This document shows, in pieces, positions 53,377 to 63,024 of a DNA stretch of 64,000 nucleotides; positions within the stretch are counted from its first letter, which is position 1; each line of letters starts with the position of its first letter. The DNA is from an uncultured Sutterella sp. (lineage in GTDB: Bacteria; Pseudomonadota; Gammaproteobacteria; Burkholderiales; Burkholderiaceae_F): positions 248,001-312,000 of the forward strand of contig UQTE01000001.1 in assembly GCA_900543805.1 (NCBI GenBank), in the 5' to 3' direction. Position numbers and translations under genes: made by a program. The notes beneath the pieces were generated by a model. That model did not search any database and was not told the origin of the DNA. It saw nothing but the letters and a program-made list of their open reading frames with translations.

Positions 53377-54258
53377 ATGCAAAATATCGTTCCGTCTCAC
53401 GTAGCCTTTGTCGGTTTGGGTACCATGGGGTTCCCCATGGCCGGTCATCTTCAGGTAGCGGGACACGAGGTAACCGTTTTTAATCGCACGAAAGCGAAAG
53501 CTGAGCGGTGGAGTGAGCTGTTTCAAGGTGAAATTGCCAAGACACCTCGTGAAGCCGCTGAACAAGCCTCTTTTGTCTTCCTTTGTGTAGGGAATGACGA
53601 CGATGTTCGTTCCGTTGTCTATGGCGAAGACGGCGTGTTAGTTGGTATGTCTCCAGGCGATGTGTTGGTCGACCATACGACGACGAGTGCTGTGTTGGCT
53701 CGTGAGATCGCAGAGAAGTGCGAAGAAAAGGGCGTGTCGTTTGTGGATGCACCGGTCACTGGCGGTGAATCTGGTGCTCAACAGGGAACGTTATCCGTTC
53801 TCTGTGGAGGGGATGACCTGACTGTTAGTCTCATCCGGCCTATTGTTTCGGCCTATGCCTCCTCTATCACTCGAATAGGTCCGGTTGGACACGGGCAACT
53901 CGCCAAGATGGTCAATCAGATTTGCATCGCCGGTTGTGTGCAGGGATTGGCCGAGGCTTTAGCTTTTGGACAGCGTTCCGGCATCCACATGGAGAAGGTC
54001 CTATCGGCCATTGGTTCGGGAGCGGCTTCTTCCTGGCAGATGAATAACCGAGGGATGACGATGCTGGAGAATAAGTTCGACTTCGGGTTCGCGGTTGATT
54101 GGATGCGCAAAGACCTCGGAATCGTTCTGGATGAAGCATCGAGAAACGGTGCAGACCTTCCCGTGACGAAAACGGTCGACGGCTTCTACAAAGAAGTCCA
54201 AGAAATGGGAGGCGGCCGCTTGGATACCTCAAGTCTCATCCTGCGTTTGTTAAAATAA
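53377..54258 (+). CDS. NAD(P)-dependent beta-hydroxyacid dehydrogenase (GarR / 3-hydroxyisobutyrate dehydrogenase family)
   Basis: A 293-residue enzyme. The N-terminal Rossmann motif is VAFVGLGTMGFPMAGHLQVAGHEVTVFNRTKAKAERW, followed by VDHTTTSAVLAREIAE, the substrate motif FVDAPVTGGESGAQQGTLSVLCGG, and the catalytic Lys in GPVGHGQLAKMVNQICIAGCVQGLAEAL. The C-terminal helical domain is normal. It reduces or oxidises a short beta-hydroxyacid such as tartronate semialdehyde; the exact substrate is not determined. It lies 18 bases behind the KpsC-like gene and ahead of glnS. Confidence 0.88.
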   Translation: MQNIVPSHVAFVGLGTMGFPMAGHLQVAGHEVTVFNRTKAKAERWSELFQGEIAKTPREAAEQASFVFLCVGNDDDVRSVVYGEDGVLVGMSPGDVLVDHTTTSAVLAREIAEKCEEKGVSFVDAPVTGGESGAQQGTLSVLCGGDDLTVSLIRPIVSAYASSITRIGPVGHGQLAKMVNQICIAGCVQGLAEALAFGQRSGIHMEKVLSAIGSGAASSWQMNNRGMTMLENKFDFGFAVDWMRKDLGIVLDEASRNGADLPVTKTVDGFYKEVQEMGGGRLDTSSLILRLLK

Positions 54259-54310
54259 GCCCCCACTGACGTCCTTTTCGATCCGCCCTTGCGGCACAAG
54301 ATTTGGTTGC

Positions 54311-54342
54311 AGGGTAGCGGGCGTCTCACAAGACGCCACCCT
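54311..54342 (+). promoter_or_regulatory. hairpin in the glnS leader
   Basis: AGGGT and ACCCT enclose a GGCGTCT / AGACGCC stem with a CACA loop and a four-base bulge. No U tract follows and it ends a few bases ahead of the ribosome binding site AAGGAAAC, so it may be a weak terminator for the previous gene or a translation-modulating leader. Confidence 0.4.
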
Positions 54343-54362
54343 TCCACCAAGGAAACTCGACC

Positions 54363-56426
<2,064 letters not shown>

Positions 56427-56443
56427 ACTTTAGTGAAGGAGAG

Positions 56444-56476
56444 AGGCGTCTTCTCAAGAGGGGCGCCTTTCTTCTC
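56444..56476 (+). terminator. likely terminator of glnS
   Basis: AGGCGTCTT pairs with GGGGCGCCT (with several G-T pairs), then TTCTTCTC. It lies 17 bases behind the stop. Confidence 0.55.
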
Positions 56477-56533
56477 GTGAGAGGATGTACCACCTTTGAC
56501 GGAGTTTCTCCGAGAGGAATGAAGGATTTCCTG

Positions 56534-56542
56534 TGGTATGAT
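56534..56542 (+). promoter_or_regulatory. extended -10 promoter candidate for the FMN-binding gene
   Basis: TGG followed by TATGAT at 56537-56542 is an extended -10 element; no -35 hexamer is seen. The predicted transcription start, near 56550, falls exactly on the first base of the structured leader. Confidence 0.45.
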
Positions 56543-56550
56543 CCTTTCCA

Positions 56551-56603
56551 AGGCGGGAGACCTCTAGAGGCAACCCGTTGAAAAGAATCCGTTCTTTGCG
56601 CCT
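56551..56603 (+). ncRNA. structured leader (three-stem candidate) of the FMN-binding/apbE transcript
   Basis: AGGCG (56551-56555) can pair with CGCCT (56599-56603). Inside are a small CCTCTAGAGG arm (56561-56570) and an AAAGAA TCCG TTCTTT hairpin (56582-56597), giving a compact three-stem shape at the inferred transcript 5' end. It does not match the FMN (RFN) riboswitch or any class I recognise. Between it and the gene (56604-56739) nothing else is seen except a 13-codon open frame at 56670. Confidence 0.35.
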
Positions 56604-56739
56604 CAATGAAAATTTGATTTCGGTTGATGGTGCACGGAAGCAGGATGGGGGAGGTTTCGTTTCGAAGGGATGAAAACGTTTGGAATGAGACCGCCTCTTA
56701 CACAAAAATGAAGTTCCCTACGTCAAGGAAGAAATCATC

Positions 56740-57066
56740 ATGAAGAAGTTGATCGTTCTCGCCGCCGCCGCTCTCATGGCCGCCGGCGCTCAGGCTGCCT
56801 ACAAGGACGGTTCCTACACCGGTGAAGGCAAGGGCCGCGAATCCCAGATTCAGGTCCAGGTGGACGTCAAGGGTGGCAAGGTTGCCGCCGTCAAGGTTCT
56901 GAAGCACGGTGAAACCGAAATGATCTTCGCCGCCGCTGCCGAAACGCTCTGCCCGGCCATCGTCGCCAAGAACGGTGTGGACGGTGTTGAAAGCGTTGCC
57001 GGCGCCACGCTCTCGAGCGATGGCATCAAGGCCGCCGTCAAGGACGCTCTGTCCAAGGCACAGTAA
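56740..57066 (+). CDS. small exported FMN-binding domain protein
   Basis: A 108-residue protein with a signal peptide (KKLIVLAAAALMAAGAQA, cleavage after about residue 19) and one FMN_bind domain: YKDGSYTGEGKGRESQIQVQVDVKGGKVAAVKVLKHGET, ending in VDGVESVAGATLSSDGIKAAV. The AGATLSS motif matches the (S/T)GAT site where ApbE attaches FMN to a threonine, so it is probably a periplasmic flavin electron carrier. The neighbouring apbE gene supports this. AAGGA at 56723 precedes its ATG. The partner reductase or dehydrogenase is not in the window. Confidence 0.9.
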   Translation: MKKLIVLAAAALMAAGAQAAYKDGSYTGEGKGRESQIQVQVDVKGGKVAAVKVLKHGETEMIFAAAAETLCPAIVAKNGVDGVESVAGATLSSDGIKAAVKDALSKAQ

Positions 57067-57112
57067 TGATTTCGTTCGGACGCTCGTAACGGGCATCCGC
57101 TGACGAATGAGA

Positions 57113-57155
57113 GAAAGAGGGATTGACACGTTCGGTGCCGTCCCTCTTTTCTTAC
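57113..57155 (+). terminator. terminator hairpin behind the FMN-binding gene (alternative fold)
   Basis: GAAAGAGGGA (57113-57122) pairs with TCCCTCTTTT (57141-57150) with an 18-base loop and a TTTTCTT tail. It shares its downstream arm with the larger hairpin at 57143-57183, so the two folds exclude each other. Confidence 0.6.
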
Positions 57156-57183
57156 GTATGCGCATCATACGTAAGAAAAGAGG
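57143..57183 (+). promoter_or_regulatory. 18-bp perfect inverted repeat covering the apbE ribosome binding site
   Basis: CCTCTTTTCTTACGTATG (57143-57160), CGCAT, then its exact reverse complement (57166-57183). The AGGAG ribosome binding site of apbE (57181-57185) has its first three bases in the distal arm. It could act as an anti-terminator and translational switch, or be an operator for a dimeric regulator. Confidence 0.65.
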
Positions 57184-57194
57184 AGTCAAAGAAA

Positions 57195-58271
57195 ATGATG
57201 AGACAAGGAATTCTGACATTTGCCGTGATGGCGTTCTTTCTTGTGTGGGGTGGCCTGAACTTGGCTCAAGCTACTGAGCCACAAGCGGCTCCGGTGCAAA
57301 CGGAAGAATACGAGTTGCCTTGGATGAGCCTTCACATGGGCACCATCATCTCCGGCAAGGTGTACGGATCGAGTGAAGAGGAAGTGCTGAAACTTCGCCA
57401 GATGGTCGAAGACGAGATCATTCGCTACGAAGACATGATGTCGGTGCACAAGAAGACCGCTCTGAACGAAGTGAACGATCGCTCCGGAGAGTGGGTGTCG
57501 GTTCCTCAAGAAGTCGCCGAGATGACGCGTGAAGCACTTGAGGTAGCCAAGGATTCGAATCAGGCCTTTGAACCCACGATCGGTCCGGTCGTCAATTTGT
57601 GGAAGATCGGCTTTGGAGGAGATTCGGTACCTTCCGATGAGGCGATTCAAAAGGCCGTTCAGGCGGTTGACTATCGAAAGGTGGAGGTTCGCGAGACGCA
57701 GAACGGTTGGCAGATTCGCATAGCGCCCGGACAAAATCTCGACATGGGCGGGATCGCCAAGGGTTACATTGGTCAGAAACTTGCCGAGTTCCTTCGTAGT
57801 CAGGGTGCCGAACATGCGCTATTGGATTTGGGCGGAAACGTCGTTACACTCGGCGGGAAGTCCGAAGGTCGTCCGTGGCGAGTGGGACTGCAGCGTCCGG
57901 ATCAGGCGCGAAACACCTATTTTGCCGTCATCAACGCCAAGGACGTGAGCGTGATCACGTCGGGTGCGTATGAACGCTTTTTTGAAAAGGACGGCAAGCG
58001 CTACGGTCACATTTTGAGTGCCAAGACGGGGCGTCCCGTTTTGACCGATATCGCTTCCGTCTCCATCGTTGATGCGAACGGTGCGAAGGCTGATGCATGG
58101 TGTACGGCTCTCTTTGCCATGGGCTGGGAGGTAGCGACGGCGTATCTTTCGTCTCACAAGGATCTTCATGCCGTATTGATGCATTCGGATTTGAAACGGG
58201 TGTTTGCGAGTGAAGCGCTTCGCTCCATTCTGACCGTGACGGATGAAACGCTCTCCGTGACCTATCGTTGA
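57195..58271 (+). CDS. apbE: FAD:protein FMN transferase ApbE
   Basis: Periplasmic enzyme that moves FMN from FAD onto a Thr of FMN-binding domains, here most simply the protein encoded just upstream. The ATG at 57195, nine bases behind AGGAG, gives 358 residues with a signal peptide (GILTFAVMAFFLVWGGLNLAQA); the TTG at 57123 lacks a signal. ApbE features: MGTIISGKVYG, the ED pair in IRYEDMMSV, FEPTIGPVVNLWKIGF, LDMGGIAKGYIGQKL, ALLDLGGNVVTLGGK, and ITSGAYERFFEKDGKRYGHILSAKTGRPV with the Mg-binding residues. No lipobox is seen. Confidence 0.94.
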   Translation: MMRQGILTFAVMAFFLVWGGLNLAQATEPQAAPVQTEEYELPWMSLHMGTIISGKVYGSSEEEVLKLRQMVEDEIIRYEDMMSVHKKTALNEVNDRSGEWVSVPQEVAEMTREALEVAKDSNQAFEPTIGPVVNLWKIGFGGDSVPSDEAIQKAVQAVDYRKVEVRETQNGWQIRIAPGQNLDMGGIAKGYIGQKLAEFLRSQGAEHALLDLGGNVVTLGGKSEGRPWRVGLQRPDQARNTYFAVINAKDVSVITSGAYERFFEKDGKRYGHILSAKTGRPVLTDIASVSIVDANGAKADAWCTALFAMGWEVATAYLSSHKDLHAVLMHSDLKRVFASEALRSILTVTDETLSVTYR

Positions 58272-58301
58272 TTTCATTCCTTTTTCCCTGTATTTGTTGT
58301 C

Positions 58302-61300
58302 ATGGCCAATCCCCGTTTTGTCCATCTTCGTTTCCATTCCGAGTACTCCATCATCGACGGGATGGTGCGTATCGATCCGATCATTGAAAAAGTACTCGAG
58401 CACGGCGGTGTGGCGCTCGGGATTGCCGACATCATGAATCTCTTCGGCGGCGTGCGCTTTTATACACACGCCATGAAGGCTGGTCTCAAACCTATCATCG
58501 GTTGCGACATTCGTCTTCACAATCCCGCCATGCCGGACGAACCGGATCGTCTGACGGTGTATTGCATGCACCGAGAAGGGTATCGCCATCTGTGCGAACT
58601 TCTCACGCGTGCGTATCTCACGAAGGAAGACCGCCTGCGCGGGCAGATTAAGCTCGAGTGGTTCAAAGGAAAACAGGGGGAAGGCCTTATTGCGTTGACG
58701 GGTGGCCCCGAAGGGGCGCTTGCCCGTCACTACGCGCATGAACTGCCGTCTCTTGCCGTGACGGAACTGCGACGCTACAAAGAGATCTTTGGGGATCGTT
58801 TGTACGTGGAATTGCAGCGTGCGGGGCGCCCCGGTGACGAGGCGCTTGTTCATGAACTCGTCAATCTCGCGATTGAGGTGGACGTGCCTGTAGTTGCGAC
58901 GCATCCTGTTCAGTTCTTGATGCCGGAAGACTACGAGTCGCACGCCATCCGTTGCTGCATTTCGGAGGGCTACACGCTCAACGATCCGCGCCGCAATCAA
59001 ACGTTCACGGAAGAGATGTACCTCAAGACCGAGGAGCAGATGTGTCAGCTGTTTGCCGACATTCCTTCGGCTTTGGAAAACTCGGTGCAGATCGCGCTGC
59101 GATGCAATTTGGACGGCGTGCTCTCGAAGCCTCAGCTGCCGCTCTTCCCGACGCCCGACGGCATGTCCTTGGACGACTACATCGACTATCTCGCGAAACA
59201 AGGTCTGCAAAAGCGTCTCGATTTTCTCTATCCCGACAAGTACGAACAGGCGGAAGTTCGCAAGGAATACGACGAACGTCTGGAGTACGAACTCGGCATC
59301 ATCAAGAAGATGGAGTTCCCGGGCTACTTCCTCATCGTTCAGGACTTCATCAACTGGTCGAAGCGCAACGACATTCCCGTGGGACCGGGGCGCGGTTCCG
59401 GTGCCGGTTCGCTCGTTGCTTACGCACTCGGGATTACCGACCTGGATCCCCTGGAGTTCGATCTCCTTTTCGAACGTTTCCTGAATCCGGAACGCGTGTC
59501 GATGCCTGACTTTGACGTCGACTTCTGTCAGTACAACCGCGACCGCGTGATCGAATACGTGAAGGCGACCTACGGCGTTGATGCCGTGAGCCAGATTGCA
59601 ACCTTCGGTACCCTCGGCGCCAAAGCGGTCGTGCGCGACGTCGCGCGCGCTCTTTCCATTCCCTACGGGAAGGTGGACAATCTCGCGAAGCTCATTCCTC
59701 AACAACCCGGCAAAAGCATCACGCTCAAGGAAGCTCTCGAAACGATCCCCGAGTTCAAGGAAGCCGTCGAGAAGGAAGAGGACTATCAGGAACTCATTCG
59801 TCTCGCCATGCCGCTCGAAGGCATGACGAGAAATCTCGGTATGCATGCGGGGGGCGTGTTGATTGCCCCGGGGAAACTGACGGACTTTTGCCCTCTCTAC
59901 AACTCGGACGGCAAACCCGAAAACACGGTCAGTCAGTACGACAAGAAGGACGTGGAAAACGTCGGTCTCGTCAAGTTCGACTTCCTGGGCCTTACGACGC
60001 TCTCGATTTTGAAGAAGGCCGTGGAATACATCAAGAAGCTCCATCCGGATCTTCCCTTTGAGCTTGCCCGCATTCCGATCAAGGACGAGGAAACCTATCA
60101 GCTCTTTCAGGACGCCAATACGGCGGCCGTCTTCCAGTTCGAATCGGAAGGGATGCGAACCCTTTTGAAGCAGGCGCGTCCAGACCGTCTGGAAGACCTG
60201 GTGGCTTTGAACGCGTTGTATCGTCCGGGCCCGATGGACCTGATTCCCTCCTTCATCAACCGTAAGTTCGGTCGGGAAAAGGTGAACTATCCCGACAAGC
60301 GTATGGAGGAGGTGCTCGAAGAAACGTACGGTATCATGGTCTATCAGGAACAGGTGATGCGTGTGGCGCAGGTGATCGGCGGCTATACGCTGGGCGGCGC
60401 CGACCTGCTTCGCCGAGCCATGGGCAAGAAGAACGTCGAGGAAATGAAGCGTCAGCGCGACGTCTTCATCAAGGGGGCGGGAGAACGAGGCGTCACGCCT
60501 GAGACCGCGACCGAAATCTTCGACTTGATGGAAAAATTTGCGGGCTACGGCTTCAATAAGTCGCACGCCGCAGCATATTCCTATGTCGCATACCAAACGG
60601 CTTATCTGAAGGTGCATCACACGGCGGCCTTCATGGCGGCCAACCTTTGCATGGTGATGGACCAGAACGACAAGGTCTGCGCCCTGATTGAAGACGCCAA
60701 GGAAAATGGTGTCGCCTTCCTGGCACCGGACGTAAACGAAAGCGACTGGTTCTTCACGGTGCCGGACGAAGGTCACATTCGCTATGGCCTTGGCGCCGTG
60801 AAGGGGGTGGGTGAACAGGTGGTGGAAGAAATCATGCGGGTCCGCAAGGAAAAGGGACCCTTCAAGGATCTCTTCGACTTCACGGCCCGCGTGAAGGGCA
60901 TGTCCGCGCGCGTTCTCGAAAACCTCATCAAGGCGGGGAGCTTTGATTCGCTCGATGAAGATCGAGGCAAACTCTTCGGAAACATTCAGCACGCCCTGAA
61001 TCTGGGACGTGCCGAACAGGAAAATGACACGCAGGACAGCCTCTTCGGCGACATGGAGGAAGAGGTCGAACGCCAGGTTCAGTGGGTGGACGCTCCCTCT
61101 TGGAGCGATCGCGAACGTCTGGTCAACGAAAAGAAGATGCTCGGCTTCTGCTTTACGGGTCACCTCTTTGACGTGTACGAACGCGAAGCCCGGCACTTTA
61201 CGACCACCACGCTCAACCAACTCAAGGCCGGTCGGGAAAAGGTGCGCCTCTGCGGCGTTGTGACAGGCTTGCGTGCGATTCAAGGAAAGCGCGGTCGCAT

Positions 61301-61721
61301 GGCGGCGATCACCATCACCGACAAGACGGCAGTGATGGACGTGGTGGTTTACAGCGAAATCTGGGATCGCATCCGCGGCTCCTTTGACGTGGATGACCTC
61401 ATCTGCGTGACGGGACGCGTGCGCTACGACGAATTCTCAAAGCGTCTCGGCGTCACGGCTGACGAAGTCTGGAACCTCATGGAACTGCGCCGTCGCGTGG
61501 CGCAGTTCCTGGAGGTGGAGGTCACGAAGGACAACCTTCCTGCGCTCGAAGAGCTCAAGGCCGTGTCGGACGACCTTCGCATCTATCAGCGCGTACCCGT
61601 TCGCTTCAAGATCACCTCCGACGGCAAGTCGGAAGGTGCGATTTACGCCACCATGAAGGTTTCAAATGAGTGGGTAGATGCCTTACGAATTGCAGGTTAT
61701 CGTCCGAAATTTGTGTACTGA
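58302..61721 (+). CDS. dnaE: DNA polymerase III subunit alpha DnaE
   Basis: Catalytic subunit of the replicase, 1139 residues. The PHP domain opens FVHLRFHSEYSIIDGMVRIDPII; the palm carries VGPGRGSGAGSLVAYALGITDLDPLEF and RVSMPDFDVDF with the catalytic Asp residues; RNLGMHAGGVLIAPG, YRPGPMDLIPSFINRK and GYGFNKSHAAAYSYVAYQTAYLK are further alpha signatures. The C-terminal OB fold is KVRLCGVVTGLRAIQGKRGRMAAITITDKTA. The last about 20 codons are AT-rich, next to the AT-rich GT2 gene. Confidence 0.97.
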   Translation: MANPRFVHLRFHSEYSIIDGMVRIDPIIEKVLEHGGVALGIADIMNLFGGVRFYTHAMKAGLKPIIGCDIRLHNPAMPDEPDRLTVYCMHREGYRHLCELLTRAYLTKEDRLRGQIKLEWFKGKQGEGLIALTGGPEGALARHYAHELPSLAVTELRRYKEIFGDRLYVELQRAGRPGDEALVHELVNLAIEVDVPVVATHPVQFLMPEDYESHAIRCCISEGYTLNDPRRNQTFTEEMYLKTEEQMCQLFADIPSALENSVQIALRCNLDGVLSKPQLPLFPTPDGMSLDDYIDYLAKQGLQKRLDFLYPDKYEQAEVRKEYDERLEYELGIIKKMEFPGYFLIVQDFINWSKRNDIPVGPGRGSGAGSLVAYALGITDLDPLEFDLLFERFLNPERVSMPDFDVDFCQYNRDRVIEYVKATYGVDAVSQIATFGTLGAKAVVRDVARALSIPYGKVDNLAKLIPQQPGKSITLKEALETIPEFKEAVEKEEDYQELIRLAMPLEGMTRNLGMHAGGVLIAPGKLTDFCPLYNSDGKPENTVSQYDKKDVENVGLVKFDFLGLTTLSILKKAVEYIKKLHPDLPFELARIPIKDEETYQLFQDANTAAVFQFESEGMRTLLKQARPDRLEDLVALNALYRPGPMDLIPSFINRKFGREKVNYPDKRMEEVLEETYGIMVYQEQVMRVAQVIGGYTLGGADLLRRAMGKKNVEEMKRQRDVFIKGAGERGVTPETATEIFDLMEKFAGYGFNKSHAAAYSYVAYQTAYLKVHHTAAFMAANLCMVMDQNDKVCALIEDAKENGVAFLAPDVNESDWFFTVPDEGHIRYGLGAVKGVGEQVVEEIMRVRKEKGPFKDLFDFTARVKGMSARVLENLIKAGSFDSLDEDRGKLFGNIQHALNLGRAEQENDTQDSLFGDMEEEVERQVQWVDAPSWSDRERLVNEKKMLGFCFTGHLFDVYEREARHFTTTTLNQLKAGREKVRLCGVVTGLRAIQGKRGRMAAITITDKTAVMDVVVYSEIWDRIRGSFDVDDLICVTGRVRYDEFSKRLGVTADEVWNLMELRRRVAQFLEVEVTKDNLPALEELKAVSDDLRIYQRVPVRFKITSDGKSEGAIYATMKVSNEWVDALRIAGYRPKFVY

Positions 61722-61740
61722 AATGTTTTGTAATGAAAGA

Positions 61741-62685
61741 TTATTTGATTTTAAATTTGCTTAATAAGTAATGAAGTTGAAATCTGAAAAATTCTTTTCT
61801 TGAGATGAGGTGAATAGAGTAACCCTCCTTGATAAGGGGGTGAAGACTCGCTAAAAGATCTGATGATAGGAGCCTGCTATTGTTTTTTAGTTTTTTTACG
61901 ATAGCGCACGCATTAAGAATTAATGCGTAGTGAGAAATTTTCTCGGCAAAGGGTAGTGTGTTGATTCTGGAAACAACGAGCTTTCGGGAAAAGGCTTTGG
62001 CTTGAGATAAGCTGTTTTCCCTATAACGATAGAAATATAAAGCTTTGGGGACGTGAGTGATTTTATGGGATCGTGTTGCAACTTCCATGCAAAAAACCTC
62101 ATCTTCCGAAAGGTTTTTTTCTTTATAAAACCTGAGGCCTTCTATTGTTGTGGCCTTAAAGATGCGTAGACACGAAAACCCGCCACTTCCTCGATTTTTT
62201 TTCCAATTTCCAAGTGAAAATATTTGTTCGACAAAAGTCTCAGGACCGAACGAACAGTAGTTTGTGAATTTTTCTTGTATCTTTTTATTATAGTTTGTTC
62301 TGTGATAGCAACAGCTGGCAACGTCAGCATTTTCGGAGATGGATGCGAACAAAAGTTCCTTAATCATGTCAGGAGCAATTGCGTCATCACTATCGCAGAA
62401 TGATATGAAGTCATAAATCTGTCTTTTCTCAATTTCATCGAGGGCTGTATTGCGGGCAGCTGAAAGGCCACCGTTGTTTTCGCGTCTAAGAACTACTACG
62501 CGAGAATCTTTTTCTTGGTAATGGCAAAGAATTTCTAGCGATTTGTCAGTAGAAGCATCGTCGACAGCAAAGATGTCGAAGTTGGTATACGTTTGTGAGA
62601 GTATGGAATCTATGCACTCGGGAAGGAATTCTTCCATATTGTAAACTGGCACAACAATGGCTACTTTTTTCTGGTGTTGTTCCAT
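61741..62685 (-). CDS. glycosyltransferase family 2, AT-rich
   Basis: A 314-residue GT2 enzyme. The start at 62685 (MEQHQKKVAIVVPVYNMEEFLPECIDSILSQTYTNFDIFAVDDASTDKS) follows AGGA at a good distance; the longer frame from 62730 is less likely. The GT-A donor site includes ENNGGLSAARNTALDEIEK and FISFCDSDDAIAPDMI (DxD), and the acceptor part has EDEVFCMEVATRSHKITHVPKALYFYRYRENSLSQ. It is AT-rich (21 of 60 bases G or C at 61861-61920) and convergent to dnaE across only 19 bases. It probably adds a sugar to LPS or another surface glycan and looks acquired. Confidence 0.88.
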   Translation of the reverse strand: MEQHQKKVAIVVPVYNMEEFLPECIDSILSQTYTNFDIFAVDDASTDKSLEILCHYQEKDSRVVVLRRENNGGLSAARNTALDEIEKRQIYDFISFCDSDDAIAPDMIKELLFASISENADVASCCYHRTNYNKKIQEKFTNYCSFGPETFVEQIFSLGNWKKNRGSGGFSCLRIFKATTIEGLRFYKEKNLSEDEVFCMEVATRSHKITHVPKALYFYRYRENSLSQAKAFSRKLVVSRINTLPFAEKISHYALILNACAIVKKLKNNSRLLSSDLLASLHPLIKEGYSIHLISRKEFFRFQLHYLLSKFKIK

Positions 62686-62947
62686 AGTAGGTCCTGACGT
62701 AAAGTTGAACTGCGAAATTGGGAGGGACATAACCGTATGTTGTGGGTATAAAACGGTCGAGACTCGATTGATTGTAATGCTATCAAACTTTAGACAAGCT
62801 GAGACTGATAGAACCCTTCAGAGGTATCTCTAATTTTTTTGTTTGGCTTATGAAGTTTCTAGCGGCTCAGAAGAAAATTTTTAGAGCACTGCCAGATGGA
62901 TGACATTCAGCCAACTGTGAAAAATCGAAGGTTCTCGAAAAGCAAGA
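62686..62947. other. AT-rich intergenic region upstream of the GT2 gene
   Basis: No coding frame, tRNA or clear repeat is seen. It should contain the minus-strand promoter of the GT2 gene; TACAAT- and TTATAC-like -10 hexamers exist on that strand but none has a convincing -35 partner. Its composition matches the GT2 gene and not the neighbours. Confidence 0.4.
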
Positions 62948-62976
62948 CCGCTCTGAAGTAAGAATCTTCAGAGCGG
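62948..62976 (-). terminator. terminator of argH
   Basis: Perfect 11-bp stem CCGCTCTGAAG / CTTCAGAGCGG with a 7-base loop; on the minus strand it is followed by TCTTGCTTTT. Confidence 0.8.
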
Positions 62977-63024
62977 CTAATAGCTAATCAAACGGGAGTC
63001 GTTCGATTTAAAACGAGACACCGA

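Noticed and set aside
56670..56711. Thirteen-codon leader peptide before the FMN-binding gene
   Set aside because: It has a nearby AAGGG, but no run of regulatory codons and no attenuator next to it; a chance frame is more likely.
56480..56740. FMN (RFN) riboswitch before the FMN-binding protein and apbE
   Set aside because: The conserved GGGGCAGGGUG and ACCGGCGGU blocks are absent; the structured segment found there is of another kind.
57819..61283. 1154-codon antisense open frame across apbE and dnaE
   Set aside because: It is the mirror of GC-rich codon positions in dnaE; its translation is His/Arg-rich without family resemblance, whereas the plus strand encodes complete DnaE. The same applies to the long antisense frame at 9636-12080.
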